Shown here: in pieces, positions 28,667 through 41,202 of the stretch
Numbering within the stretch: the first letter of the stretch is position 1
Layout of the letters: every line of letters begins with the position of its first letter
DNA from: Gigaspora margarita
Lineage: Eukaryota; Glomeromycota; Glomeromycetes; Diversisporales; Gigasporaceae
DNA: 64,000 nucleotides
Assembly (NCBI GenBank): GCA_009809945.1
Contig: WTPW01000202.1
Span: 505,067 to 569,066 of the forward strand
Reading direction: 5' to 3'
Notes under the pieces: generated by a model
The model's input: only the letters and a program-made list of their open reading frames with translations
The model's database searches: none
What the model was told of the DNA's origin: nothing
Position numbers and translations under genes: made by a program

Positions 28667-29210
28667 ATTGTCATATAATTGATTCTAATTAGAAGATTGT
28701 TGACTATATGATGGATCGTAAATACTATAGTGAAAAAAACCTATCATTTTCAATAGAACGCAATGAGTGATGAGTTCAGGAAACATTACAAGATCCATTA
28801 TCATTACAAGATCTATTTCAAAAAAATAATAGTTGCTACAATTGTGTTTGTTTTAAAAAAGAATTTTTTTTATTATCAAAAAAAATTGCATTCAAAAAAA
28901 TACAAAAAAGATTACTTATTTACTATTATCATTAGGGCAGTAACAGATATTATATAATACCCTGGGGGTCAAAAAAATTTTATATTAGACTAATTATACA
29001 ATTTGATTAGCTAATTGGTCTTATGTAAGGGGGAGGGGGTAGCTCTATAATAAAATAATATTATGTAATATCTGTCACAGCCCTTATCATGTGGTCGATT
29101 CTGATCAGAAGATTATTGACCATATAATGGTGATCATGATTTTTTTTCTAAATACTATGACGAAACAAATCTATCATATTTGATAAAACACAATAAGTAA
29201 CAGGTATGAG
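28667..29210. repeat. Diverged tandem duplication around a MITE
   Basis: The segment at 28667-28790 (TTGATTCTAATTAGAAGATT ... AATACTATAGTGAAAAAAAC) recurs at 29090-29210 (TCGATTCTGATCAGAAGATT ... AATACTATGACGAAACAAAT) about 420 bp downstream. The MITE at 28934-29084 ends right where the second unit begins. No gene seen in either unit. Confidence 0.5.
28934..29084. mobile_element. 151-bp MITE
   Basis: The inverted ends AGGGCAGTAACAGATATTA and (reverse strand) AGGGCTGTGACAGATATTA differ at two positions. A 7-bp direct repeat TTATCAT flanks it (28926-28932 and 29084-29090, overlapping the end by one base). Same family as 14103-14252 by length and by the internal GGGGGTAG block. Confidence 0.65.
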
Positions 29211-29335
29211 ATATATTATGAGAAATATTATGAAAAGATGATGATTGTTGTATTTAAGCAGCTTGTCTTGATTGTGTTGTTCTTTTTTACTACTTATTCT
29301 CAAAAAAACTTCTTGAAAATTTTTGATAGCCTTAA

Positions 29336-29575
29336 TTAATGAATTTGAATTACTATCATAAGTTTTATAATATTCAATATTATCAGATTGTAAATTTTGT
29401 TAAGTGTTTGAAGTATTGTTAGGTAGTAAATTGTTTGAAATGTTGTCAGGTAGTAAATTGTTGGAAGTGTTATTAGGTAAATTGTTAGAAATATTATTAG
29501 GTAAGTTGCCAGAAAGTGTATTATTGGAAGTGTGTTAGAAATTGTATTGTTAGAAATGTTATTATCCATTTTTAA
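29336..29575 (-). repeat. Asn-rich tandem repeat ORF, frameshifted
   Basis: ATG at about 29573 (MDNNISNNTISNT), then after a one-base slip repeated units such as NNTLSGNLPNNIS and NNTSNNLLPDNIS, i.e. about 7-residue Asn/Ser/Leu/Pro repeats, to a TAA and QNLQSDNIEYYKTYDS. The overlapping longer frame of hydrophobic residues is a by-product of the repeat. Whether it was ever a gene is unclear. Confidence 0.35.
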
Positions 29576-29934
29576 AATTCCCAAAAATATATTTACTTTT
29601 TCAAATACCAAATCATAGATTTTTATATCTAAGAAAAATTATTAATATATAATTGTCTGGAGTGTAGCGACAAACTCATACTTTTACAGCCTTTGATGAC
29701 TAAAACTACGTTTTTGATACATTTTTAATAAAATATCAAAAATGTAGTTGTTGCATTTTCCAGATGTAATGCTGCGTACCTATATTTGCACAGTTGTGCA
29801 ACAACTACAGAAGTTTTTACACACTTTTTATACAGTACTATACTAAATACAGTTCTATACTAAAAAATTACAGGATGATAAGATCTTTGCAATTTTATTT
29901 TTTTATTTTTTTTCATATCTTTCTTTTTATTTTT

Positions 29935-30169
29935 TAGAACTGTCGCTGGAGCCGAACAATAATGGACATAGCACAGTAGTTATTTTTTTTTTCTTTATTT
30001 TTTTTTTATTACAGTACTAACATTCTTTTTTTAGAACGAACAGAACGGAATGTACAGATGTAGCACAGTTAATTTTTTTTTATATTATAGTTTATTCCAG
30101 TACTAACGTTCTTACATTCTTTTCTTTAGAACGAACATAATACAATTGGAACAGGCGAACATAGCATGG

Positions 30170-30207
<38 letters not shown>

Positions 30208-30300
30208 TATATTACAGTACTAACTTATAAATAAATTTTTTTATTTTTTAACACAAATCTATTTTTTTAGAGCTATCGCTAAAGTCATCACTAGAGCCAT
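29935..30300. repeat. Imperfect tandem repeats of about 90-110 bp
   Basis: Three to four units each contain TTTTTTAGA-AC, a GAACA...ATGGACATAGCACAG-like block and CAGTACTAACGTTC. A (TA)n microsatellite lies at about 30175-30206. No gene. Confidence 0.5.
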
Positions 30301-30355
30301 CGTTGGAGCTGTAGTTGAAGCTGTAGTTGGAGCCTTAGAACTGTCTTGAAGTCAA

Positions 30356-30755
30356 GTGGATTTCTCGTTACTTTGGTGATTCAGTAGGTTTTTTTTCCAT
30401 TAAGTTCTTTTGTATTTCATGAATTTTCTTTGTCATTTTTCTCATTTTTCTGTGGGCTCTTCATCGTTTTCAGTGGGTTCGTTCGGGGCTTTTCATTATT
30501 TTTTGTGGGTTCTTTCGGTAAACTTGTCATTTCTTGTTGTTAATCTTTGTGTTGTGTGGATTTCCTGTTACTTTGGTGATTCAGTAGGTTTTTTCCATTA
30601 AGATATTTCATATTTGTTGTATTTTCTTCGTCGTCTTTCTCATTTTTCTGTGGGCTCTTCGTCATTTTTAGTGGATTTGTTCAGGGCCCTTCGTCATTTT
30701 TTTTGTGGGTTCTTCCGGTAAATTCATCATTTCTTGGTGCTAATCTTCATCATTT
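30356..30755. repeat. Two tandem 200-bp units
   Basis: GTGGATTTCTCGTTACTTTG at 30356 recurs as GTGGATTTCCTGTTACTTTG at 30556, and most of the 200 bp between is repeated (TCTGTGGGCTCTTC, GTGGGTTCTT). Plus-strand open frames here are Phe/Ser/Leu-rich by-products of T-rich DNA. Partial further units run on to about 30900. Confidence 0.6.
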
Positions 30756-31137
30756 TTTGGTAGATTCGATCAGAGTCCTTTGTCAGTTTTTAGTGCTTCT
30801 TTCAGTAAATTCACTGTTTTTCGGGATAAGTTCACTGTTTTTAGTGGGTTTTTTATTTGTCGTGTTTTTTCGTGAATTCTTTATCATTTCTTGCTAGTAG
30901 GTTTTTTTTGTTCTTGGTCGAGTCATTTTTTATTCGTGTTCAACTTTATATTAACGTGTCTCTGCCTTAGTACGTCTTCACATTATTTTTTAGTTTTGCC
31001 TTTTTTGTCATCTTTGTCGATTTTCTCATTCTTGTTCCATTTTCTTGCAATTACTGTTCTTGTTTTTCTCATTTTGTTTTCCTTCTTGTATTGTTTGTCC
31101 CCTTTTCTTGTCGTGCCCATTCCGTTTTCTTAGTTCT

Positions 31138-32620
31138 AAAAAAAAATAATAAATTAATAAAAAAAACTGATTAAATTAAATTAAAAAAGCTCCGATAAAT
31201 TAAATAAATTAAAACCCCCTGATAAGTTAAATTAAATAAAAAAAAATAATGATAAATTTAATAAATTAAAAAAAATCCCCTCATAAAATTTAAAAAAATT
31301 AATTAACAAAAAAAATAAAAAAAAAATTGTTAAAAAAAAATAATACTATTATAATAATTTCGTTATAAAATTATATAAAATAAATAATAATAATAATAAT
31401 TTTGTTATAAATTTATAAATAAAAAAATAAAATAAAAAAATGAAAATAAAAAAAAAATTAAAAANNNNNNNNNNNNNNNNNNNNNNNNNNNNNNNNNNNN
31501 NNNNNNNNNNNNNNNNNNNNNNNNNNNNNNNNNNNNNNNNNNNNNNNNNNNNNNNNNNNNNNNNNNNNNNNNNNNNNNNNNNNNNNNNNNNNNNNNNNNN
31601 NNNNNNNNNNNNNNNNNNNNNNNNNNNNNNNNNNNNNNNNNNNNNNNNNNNNNNNNNNNNNNNNNNNNNNNNNNNNNNNNNNNNNNNNNNNNNNNNNNNN
31701 NNNNNNNNNNNNNNNNNNNNNNNNNNNNNNNNNNNNNNNNNNNNNNNNNNNNNNNNNNNNNNNNNNNNNNNNNNNNNNNNNNNNNNNNNNNNNNNNNNNN
31801 NNNNNNNNNNNNNNNNNNNNNNNNNNNNNNNNNNNNNNNNNNNNNNNNNNNNNNNNNNNNNNNNNNNNNNNNNNNNNNNNNNNNNNNNNNNNNNNNNNNN
31901 NNNNNNNNNNNNNNNNNNNNNNNNNNNNNNNNNNNNNNNNNNNNNNNNNNNNNNNNNNNNNNNNNNNNNNNNNNNNNNNNNNNNNNNNNNNNNNNNNNNN
32001 NNNNNNNNNNNNNNNNNNNNNNNNNNNNNNNNNNNNNNNNNNNNNNNNNNNNNNNNNNNNNNNNNNNNNNNNNNNNNNNNNNNNNNNNNNNNNNNNNNNN
32101 NNNNNNNNNNNNNNNNNNNNNNNNNNNNNNNNNNNNNNNNNNNNNNNNNNNNNNNNNNNNNNNNNNNNNNNNNNNNNNNNNNNNNNNNNNNNNNNNNNNN
32201 NNNNNNNNNNNNNNNNNNNNNNNNNNNNNNNNNNNNNNNNNNNNNNNNNNNNNNNNNNNNNNNNNNNNNNNNNNNNNNNNNNNNNNNNNNNNNNNNNNNN
32301 NNNNNNNNNNNNNNNNNNNNNNNNNNNNNNNNNNNNNNNNNNNNNNNNNNNNNNNNNNNNNNNNNNNNNNNNNNNNNNNNNNNNNNNNNNATAAAAAAAA
32401 ATAAATAAAAAAAATAAAAAATAAAAAATAAAAAACAAAATAAAAAATAAAATAAATAAAAAAATCGAAAATTAAAATAAATAAAAATAAATAAAAAATA
32501 AAAAATAAAATAAATTAAAAATAAAAAAAAAATAAAAAATAAAAAAAATAAATAAAAAAAATAAAAAATAAAAAAAATTAAAATTAAAAAAAATTAATAT
32601 AATAATTTAAATTTTAGTTT
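31138..32620. repeat. A-rich low-complexity tract containing a 926-base gap (31465-32390)
   Basis: The sequence on both sides is almost only A and T in (AAAT)n/(AAAAT)n-like runs. Bases 31465-32390 are N. Probably a collapsed low-complexity array at an assembly gap; the true length is unknown. Open frames across the gap are artefacts. Confidence 0.85.
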
Positions 32621-33311
32621 CAATTTTACAATATAAATTATAAATTTTAATTCTCCAGACTCATACCGGTTCTCAGTTCCTAGTAATATTAATCATTATA
32701 TGGGGGGATATCAATAGTAAATTTTTTTAAAATTTTAAATTAAAATATCTTGAAAACTACCAAATCAAATTTAATAAATTTATTTTTGTTTTAATTCTAT
32801 AAATATAAAAAATTAAAATAAAAAATAATTTAATTAAATTTGCAATGAAAACTAATCAACTCTTTCTGCTGATCCTCAATTCCAAAAACGGTCTATAATT
32901 ATATTATAAACAACATCGATAAAAATGTACTATCTTCTTAGACAATGATAGAACTTGTCTAAGATAAAATATACAAGCCAAAGATTAAGCAGGAGTTACT
33001 TAGAAACACTCCTTCAGAAAAGCCGCCACCTTCTAGATTTTTAGATAAATCTCCGTCATAGAAAATTTTTTGAAAAAATTTTTACAACTTTTTGGAAATA
33101 CAAAACACCCTATAACGCAGATCACTAACTGATTACATAATTGATCAGTAAAAGTAAACAAACAAATATGTAGGCAAAAGCAACATATCAACAAATAACA
33201 ACACGCGACACGTGGTAGTTAGAGGATCCCAAGTCTAGACCACAGATTCGGATAGGTTAATACAAAAATCATAATAATATAGGATAACCCATAGAACATT
33301 CTAGAAGAAAC

Positions 33312-34930
33312 ATGAGTGCACTAGCAGTAAATAAAAACTTCTTCAAGAGAAAATACCCTCAAATGGCGAAGTTACTTTTAGAGCGCAACCAGGATATCCT
33401 TAAGAAAGACAAAAAAGTGGCATTATGGATAGGATTAATAAATAACCCAGGTCTAGTAATGGTTATAAGAAAAACTATAAAAAGTCACGACTATATCAGC
33501 TACAAGCAGTCAACAAATCAAGAAATATCAGAAGATGAATGAAAATTTATGGATTAAGATCTATCGAAGTTCGAAATACAACTTAATAATAATAAGAAAA
33601 ATCCTTCTTTACAAAAACACAAGGTAGATGATGATCGAACAAAGGTCACAATGGATCAGTCAGATACAAAAAGCGATAATACAACTAAATCTGAACTAAC
33701 CAAAGAGGTTTTAGAAACTTCATGCAAACAAGGTAGTACAAAAATGCAGAAACAGGAATTAGGAACAGCTTTATACAAAAGTAAAAAAATTATGTTAGAT
33801 CAAGAATGTGGCACATTGGATTACGGAATGGAAGAAATCCTTGCAGGTGATGAGTCACAAAAACCTAATTTCTCACGAATGGAAAAGCCACATATAAAAT
33901 TGAGAACAGCAAATGCATTTTACAAACAACAAAAGAGAACACTTGTAATATGGAAGAAATGTCTAACTCGACAATAGAGCAGAACCCTCAACTACTCCCA
34001 ACTAAAAGAAAAACTGTTGACAGTACAGATATCCTAACAGAAACGGTGATGATATATAGAGGGGGACTCGACAACAAGAAGCATAAGAAACAAGAGAAAC
34101 AAAACCAATAAAGTCGATATCTACGGTTCATCATGGGCACCAGCAAACTCAAAGTCCTTCTTTTTAAAAAAACAAAACATACAGCAAAAAATATATAGCT
34201 TTACAGTCTGGGATATACCTATGGAGACACCAGCTTATATGATTAAAAAATGCCTCTCTTACTACGGCGAAGCATATATAGAAAAAATGAAATACTTAGG
34301 CAGAACCAAAGCGGCATTCATTAAAATCAATATCATAAATAACTCAAGGCTCTACGCACTCGGAAAAAGCTGGTCTGTGCATCTAGAAAGTGGTAGAATG
34401 CTTAGAATTACCCCAGGAGAATTCGAAGATGAGATACTCAATGAAAGAAAGAATACAGAGCGTTAATTTGCAACTTACCAAAAACAGCCACAGAGAGTGC
34501 ACTCCTCAGACAGCTTAAGTTAATTAAGGCTAAAGCAGTACATATCAGTATGAATAGCAATGGAAACCAGAGAAAAAGGGCCATAATCTACTTCGAGTCA
34601 AGAAACGACCTTGCTCAAGCTCTTAACAAAACGATATATTACTATAACACATGATTAGAGTGGATAGACAACCAATTCAGAAAAATAAGAAACCCCGCAA
34701 TTTCTCACTCAAAAGATAGATGGAGAACAGAGAGACCCTGGAGAAACACCCTAATTACACACTCACAAGACAGAAAAGGCAAATATCCAAGTAGAAATGA
34801 TGAAAAAGACCTCCAAAGAAAAACTGAAGAAAAAAAAAACAAGAGAAAACCTTCGCATCTCGAACCTTCAGTAAATCGATACCCAAAACAGAAAGTGACA
34901 TCCTAGAGAAATTAATAGCTCATATGGACT
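33312..34930 (+). pseudogene. LINE ORF1, RNA-binding-like, broken
   Basis: Begins MSALAVNKNFFKRKYPQMAK. After several breaks, a segment FTVWDIPMETPAYMIKKCL ... RTKAAFIKINII looks like one RRM-type fold, followed (one frame over) by YRALICNLPKTATESALLRQ ... RKRAIIYFESRNDLAQAL, a second RRM-like unit. Paired RRM-like domains fit LINE ORF1 proteins, which coat the RNA. Ends in a charged tail (DRWRTERPWRNTLITHSQ). Frameshifts and stops make it non-functional. Confidence 0.5.
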
Positions 34931-36050
34931 GAATCGAATCGGAGAGGGAGGTAATGCCTCCAAATCAATCCTAACGGGCGCCCCAGTTGAATTAACTGCT
35001 GCTGGGAGTGAAGGGTCACTATAGCAACTCAAGGAAAAACTAGAGGAAATTAATAGGGATTTTTTGAAGTTAGGGTTTCATAATATTAACGAACTTAGAG
35101 ACAATATATATAAATTACAGGAATTAATAGACTTTGGATACCGGGAGAATTACGATATATTAGGATTGTCAGAGACCAACTTGAGGGACAAAGAGCTTTC
35201 TTACGACAAAATAGACCTTAAACACTACAAAATATATTGCACCCGCAAAGTAATTACAAAAAAGAAAGGCTCAGGGGTTGCAATTCTCATTCACAAAAAT
35301 TGGCACAAGCACTTAGCAGAAGTTAGCACACCTGACACATACTTGCTAAAATGTGTCTTCTGCTTTAAAGGTATAAAATTCATTATCTGGATCATTTATA
35401 TGCCTCCTAATGATCCTGAAGCATAAAGAGAAATATAGCGAAGAATTGTTCTCGATCAATATAAAAAAAGTCTCAATACTAGAATAATAATAGGAGGGAA
35501 CTTTAACACTAAAGAGAACCAACAAGATCTTTTAGATGAGAGCAATACAGAAAGATATGCGAATTCCCTTTTAGTAAATGGCTTAAAAGAATTGGCTTCG
35601 CTGATACATACAGGATAATTAATCCTCTTACTACGAACTTCACATGGACAAATGGAAAATCAAGCTCTAGAATAAACTATATCTGGATAGACAATGATCT
35701 AAAAAGCTTTGTATGCGACAGTGACATTGAGAAGATGGAGCTTTGTACTGGAAGTAACCACCAATTGATTTGGGTAGACATCTTTACCAAACCTCTACTA
35801 GGAACAAGACCCAGAAATAGCATCAACAACGTGAACACACAGGAAAGAAAGATATATATGTATGATAAAGCGAGCAAAGAAGATTGGGAAAACTTTGAGA
35901 GGTTATTCGAGTCCTATGTGAAAGAAAGTATTAATAAGTTAAAAAAGGAGGCTCGTGCAGATAATATGGAGATATCTGGGGAAGCGAAAATAAATACCTA
36001 CTGGGAGAATATAGTAGAATGGATCAACAAAGCGGCAAGTAAGACTTTAC

Positions 36051-36285
36051 CAGTGTCTGAAATTCAATTTTTAAATTTGTTGCGGGCTGCAACCAAATAA
36101 AAAAAAATAGTTGCAGATTATAAAAATTTATAAAAATTTAGTTGCGCACATAAGCATTTAATAGAAATTTATTAGTAAAGTTTGCAAATTTATGTACAGA
36201 ATTTGCATATACACTTCAGATTTTGGTTGCGGAAATTTAAAATTTGTTGCGTTCTGCCGACTCCGCAACCCAATTTTAGACACTG
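36051..36285. mobile_element. 235-bp hAT-type MITE inside the LINE, 8-bp target duplication
   Basis: Ends CAGTGTCTGAAATT and (reverse strand) CAGTGTCTAAAATT; flanked by perfect 8-bp repeats GACTTTAC (36043-36050, 36286-36293). Subterminal GTTGCGG/CCGCAAC motifs repeat inside. Removing it with one duplication (243 bp) rejoins the LINE frame (SKTLP|WKKIKN). Confidence 0.9.
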
Positions 36286-37417
36286 GACTTTACCCTGGAA
36301 AAAGATCAAAAATACCACAGAAGAAAGGAAAAAAGTGGTAATATGGAACCCCAGATATAGATGGATAAAGGCACTAAGAAAACTTACAAGAAGAGCAACA
36401 CAGAACATAGATATAGAAATTGATATACAGGAAGCTATAGAAGGAAACAGACTTATATCTAGGGCCAACAACCACAATGAAGCAACAATTCCGATGCTAG
36501 AAACCCATTGGTCAAACGAGTGGGTAGATGCAACTAAAGCATGGATCAAGATTTTGGAAAAAAAGATGATAACAGAGCTCTAAAGGGTCAAAGAACAAGA
36601 AATTAGAGGCTACGTAGAGAGAAGGTTCGGCATGATCGGCAAAGAGGAAAGACGTATGCTAAATAGTATTCTGGAAAGGCCTTAGAAAAGAATACAGATT
36701 GAAAGAGTTAAACATATAGACGGTAATGACCAAACGATAAAACTAACAAGTCGGGATCACGTGATATATGAACTAGACGAAGTTAAGAAGAAGGTAAAAG
36801 ATTACTTCTATAACCAATATAACGCAAACAAAGGATCTACAGTCAAAACAAATGCATACTAGCAGGAAGAATACAAACCCAAAGACTGGATCCAGGAGAG
36901 TTGGTACAACCCTGTACTTGGAGAAATCATAATTGAGGATTGGGAGAAAATTATAGTACAAACCGAAAACTCATCAGCCTCGGGACTCTCTGAAATTGGG
37001 TACACACTTTTAAAAGCAATCAGAAAAACAATGAAACAATATCTGCTAGATATGTTCAATGAGATCACAAGAGAAGGAATATACCCAAGAAAATGGAAGG
37101 TCGGAATGATTTTTCCAATCTCCAAGTTGGCAGAGTGGGATCTTACCTTGCAGAGTATGCGTCCAATTATGCTATTAGAAGCAGCATGAAAGTGCTATGT
37201 TAGAATTCTACAAAAAAGGATGAGTGAAATTTTAATCGAACATAGAATCTTGAAAGGATCTAACTTTGCAGGCCTGAATGGAGAAAGCACCTTAGACCCT
37301 ATTCACATTATCAACGGGGTAATTGAAGGAGCTCAGGAGAGTAACTGAGAGCTTTGGTCATTGTTTTTGAACATCAAAAAGGCATTTGATAGCGTCTCTC
37401 TCAAGGGATTGAAAGCA

Positions 37418-37555
37418 GCACTCTTAAGAATTAAAATGCCTATTCATTTAATTGGGCTCCTAATAAACCTTTTCAAGGATAGACATGCACTCTTAAGAAT
37501 TAAAATGCCTATTTATTTAATTGGGCTCCTAATAAACCTTTTCAAGGATAGACAT
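37418..37555 (+). repeat. 69-bp tandem duplication in LINE RT
   Basis: Two head-to-tail 69-bp copies differ at a single base (CAT/TAT). They encode 23 residues each (ALLRIKMPIHLIGLLINLFK and DRH) and lie between RT motifs A and B. In frame and recent. Confidence 0.9.
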
Positions 37556-40500
37556 ATCCAAATCATAACCAAACACGGTCTCACAGAGAGTTTTCAAGCT
37601 GCCAAAGGAATTGATCAGGGAGAAGTGGTGTCCCCTTTACTGTGAAGAATCTATTTTGACCCCCTGCTATGTTACTTACAACAAACAGGACTAGGAGCAG
37701 TTCTAAAGGTGCAATGGCCAACAAACCCATCACAGAATATAACACAAGACAGAAAAGTTACAGTGGCCTGTATATCCTATGAAGATGACATGGTCCTCCT
37801 TGCTGATTCACAAAATGATCTCCAGAAGATAGTGAGCATTGCGGAGAAATTTTTTGATATTAACAGTATTACATTAAATACGAGAAAAACAGACCTCATT
37901 ACATTTAATACGAAAAATTCAAGCTCTACTAAAAAGATTCATCTGCAAAAAGAAAAAAGCGACATAATAGCAAAGGGAGCTAAGGAAACGACTAGGTACC
38001 TGGGGATTTGGATTACCTCCTTAGGGGCCAGAAATATATGTAAATATAGATTAAAAAAAGAATCCTTAGACCTGGCGAACCTGATTAAAGGGAAGAGTAT
38101 ATCAGTCGAACAGGCTAAATATATCAATAACAAAATCCTTCTTTCATGGTTAGAATATAGACTAAATATTCACATGCTTTCCAAAAAAGAGTGTAATATA
38201 ATTCAAAGCCCCATGATTCAGGTAATCAAGTGGAAGGCAGATGCGGATAGATCTATAGCCCATGCGCACATCTTTCACAATATTATTATGGGAGCCAAAT
38301 CGCTCTGGCAAAGACATCTTGAGCACATAATATCTGAGTAGTTTGTAAGACTTAACAGCTTAGGTTTAGCAGGCGATATAACAAGACTAATATTAATGAG
38401 AGCGCAACTTGATCTTGTATTAGCAGACCCTATATGGCGGCTAGAAGAAAAAGAGATAGCATGTCTAAATTGGTTACGCAATCTAAATATATTAATATTG
38501 TTAGAGGCAAAAAAAATTAAAATATTAGTACACAGCGGTCTGGTAGAAGAGGACTGGAAAATATTGAAAGATTGGAACAAAAAAAAGGAAATAAAATCGC
38601 TACTAAGAGAAAATGGATGGAAGGATAATTTGAAGAGTTTGAGAAACCTAGGAATTTGGTCACTAGAACAGATAATCGTAGGTAATGACTCCACCCTGTT
38701 AACATGGCATCAACTAAAGAATATAAGAAACCTCAACTCCAAAGGCCAGATTCCTAATTGGTTCAAAAGGTTGGAATCCTTAGTCATAGAGGACCCCTTA
38801 ACAAAAAAAGTTCTAGCCCAGTATGCGAACACTAGCAAGACCCAGAATGGAATAATGGAAAAGAAACGTTCTATTTCAAAAAAAAGAAACAAAAAAGAAT
38901 GGGTCCTCAGCCACCGTGAAGAATCTAACCAGATAGTACTAGAAAGAGTAGAAGGAAAAAAGGAACTTGGTGCAGTCATAGATATAGCAGAAAGGGAAGA
39001 GGAAGATAAAGAAAACAGGCCCAGAAATACTGATAGCACCAACCGAGTATGAATACATAGAAAAGAAACCATTGATACTCTAAGGCTGAATACTAAAAAT
39101 GTACAGGATATCAGCTCTTGGATAAAACAGGGACCAGAAGGATAGAACTGTTAATAGAAAAAAAGAAGCTCGAAGATGTTACTCAAATCAGAAGTAAGAT
39201 ACCAATAAAAGAACAAGAGGTTGTAATGCAGAATAGTATAGAAATAAGGAGTCTAAAGGAGAAAATCATATACAAACCGGTTCTCAACCCGCAAAAAAGA
39301 AAAGAGATTAAGGCTATTCTACTTGAAAATATGATCCTAAAAGATATATCATTCTATACAGATGGCTCACTCGGGGGGAACTCAGAAGAAGGACTTAGTG
39401 GAGGGTATAGTATAGTGCAAATAGATAGTAATAGTAGAATAGTATATGAAATTAAAGGAAAATTAATGGGATGGTTCTCATCGACGAGAGTTGAACTAGC
39501 AGCAATTCTGATGGCCTTACTAGTTACACCTCAAGGAAGCAAAGTGAAGATATACACGGACAGTCAAGTAGTAGTGCAAATATAGTAAACCTAGAAAGAA
39601 AAAAATCCTTCCGTAAGTGGTTCAAGGTTAAAAATGGAGGTATAGTTGAAAAAATAAGTGACAATATTAAAACAAAAGATCTTAAGGTAGAGGTTATTAA
39701 AGTTAAAGCCCATTCTGGGGATCCTCTAAATGAAAGAGCAAATACCATCGCCAAAGAAGGAAGAAGTGATACAAAAATTACATCATTCTCAGAAAAAGGC
39801 TCAATGACAAGGATCTTTCAACCGTTATGGCTTAACTGTAGCATCGAAATCCCAGTTAGACAATTTGTCAAGGAATGGACTAGCACTTTCTACAGGGCAG
39901 AATGGACTTTTATTAGACATAGAAAAGATGCTACTCACCAAGAAAGAGACCAGGAAAACGACTGGAAGGCCTTTAGGGGCTTCTGGCGTGCAACAAAAAA
40001 ATCTAGAGCCTTTTGCCTAAAAGACAATAAAAAATAGTCCTTTAGATTTAAAGCCGTAAACCGCCTGCTTCCAACATTACAAAAGCAAAAAAGAGATCTC
40101 CACACCCTATATGAGGTTTCCACGTGCCCTAGATGTAATATGGAAAAAGAATCTTTCGAACACTTAACCTGTTGTAAATGCAATGATGAGATATGAAGAG
40201 TAAAAGAAGAAGACATTATCAAAGAAATCTGGTCCTCACTAAACATAGAAGAGAAAGCTGAAATTTGCGCTGAACAATTAACCTCTATATTATTATTCAA
40301 CCATACTCACGAGTATAAGAGAAGAGAGAAAATGGCTAGAGGCATAATCCCGCTCACTGTACATTCAGCTCTGGAATGTTTCCCGATTAGACAAAAAACA
40401 ATCAACTCAATTTTAGCCTCCTGGCTAGAAAAATGGATAGATTTGTTCCAGGAGACCATATGGAAGAACAGATGTGAAAAGATAATCGAATGGGAAAAAG

Positions 40501-41202
40501 CCATCAGCATATCAACAAAAACAAAACGAGACGCCATAAGAGGCTCTAGTAAAGGCTCTATTAAAATTGATGTAAAAGGAAGAGAAGGATGACTGAAGAA
40601 GAGAACCATCTAGGGATATCAATATTCACAGACAGGAAAAGGAAAAGAAGGGATTGTAAAATAGAAATTTCAAAATTTAAAAAAGAATAGGAGGAATGTA
40701 GGGAAATAGTAATAAAGGAAATCAAAAAATGGATAACTACTGGTTTAAGGGGTTGGTGGAACCCCAATTAATTTGATCATGACCGGCTGTAGAACCGTGT
40801 CGGTGATATGACTAATTAGATAATTGCACCTATGTTAGTTAGGAAGACGAATTCTACTTTGGCAGGTCGCACATAGGTGCCTATAGTAACCAGGTGAGCC
40901 GTACTTTAATTGTAAGATGCCTTGCATCAGAATTAGACTAGCATTTGCATATGTAGTTATATTCTTTTAAATAAAGTACGACATGATAGTTAAAAAAAAA
41001 AAAAAAATTTAATTAAATTTGGTTAAGTAGTTTTTAAGTTATTTTAACTTAAAATTGAAAAAATTTTTATTTAAAAAAAATTTGTTCTTTTTCTATTGAT
41101 ATCACCTATATAGTAAAAAAAAATAAAAAATGCACTTATCTATTTGTTATTTTAGTCAACTTACATATAATAGTCAGAGAATATGTCACATTTGTTAATA
41201 TA

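Larger units (their letters stand above)
35064..40745 (+). pseudogene. LINE ORF2: APE endonuclease, RT and RNase H, broken
   Basis: Endonuclease (35064-35800): LGFHNINELRDN, ILGLSETNLRD, IIIGGNFNTKEN, RINYIWID, TGSNHQLIWVDI. RT (about 36900-38300): WKVGMIFPISK, FLNIKKAFDSVS (motif A), AKGIDQGEVVSPLL (motif B) and ISYEDDMVLLADS (motif C, YxDD). RNase H (39340-39780): FYTDGSLGG, TRVELAAIL, IYTDSQVV and KAHSGDPLNERAN. A late Cys/His motif (CPRCNMEKESFEHLTC) sits at about 40125-40175, and the C terminus is W-rich. Asn replaces a conserved Asp in GGNFN, RINYIW, GSNHQL and motif A; many TGA, TAG and TAA codons interrupt the frame. Dead copy. Confidence 0.75.
32843..41005 (+). mobile_element. Nearly full-length decayed LINE with 16-bp target duplication
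   Basis: A 3' A run at 40992-41007 is immediately followed by AATTTAATTAAATTTG (41006-41021), which also occurs at 32827-32842, just before the inferred 5' end. Between them lie ORF1 (RNA-binding-like), then endonuclease, RT, zinc-knuckle-like and RNase H domains in a plus-strand ORF2 region. The 3' UTR is at 40770-40990. The copy carries many stops, frameshifts, a hAT MITE and a 69-bp duplication. The target repeat is pure A/T except its last base, so chance is possible, but its position fits exactly. Confidence 0.7.

Noticed and set aside
31440-32438. Open frames of more than 300 codons on both strands
   Set aside because: They consist almost entirely of N from the gap.
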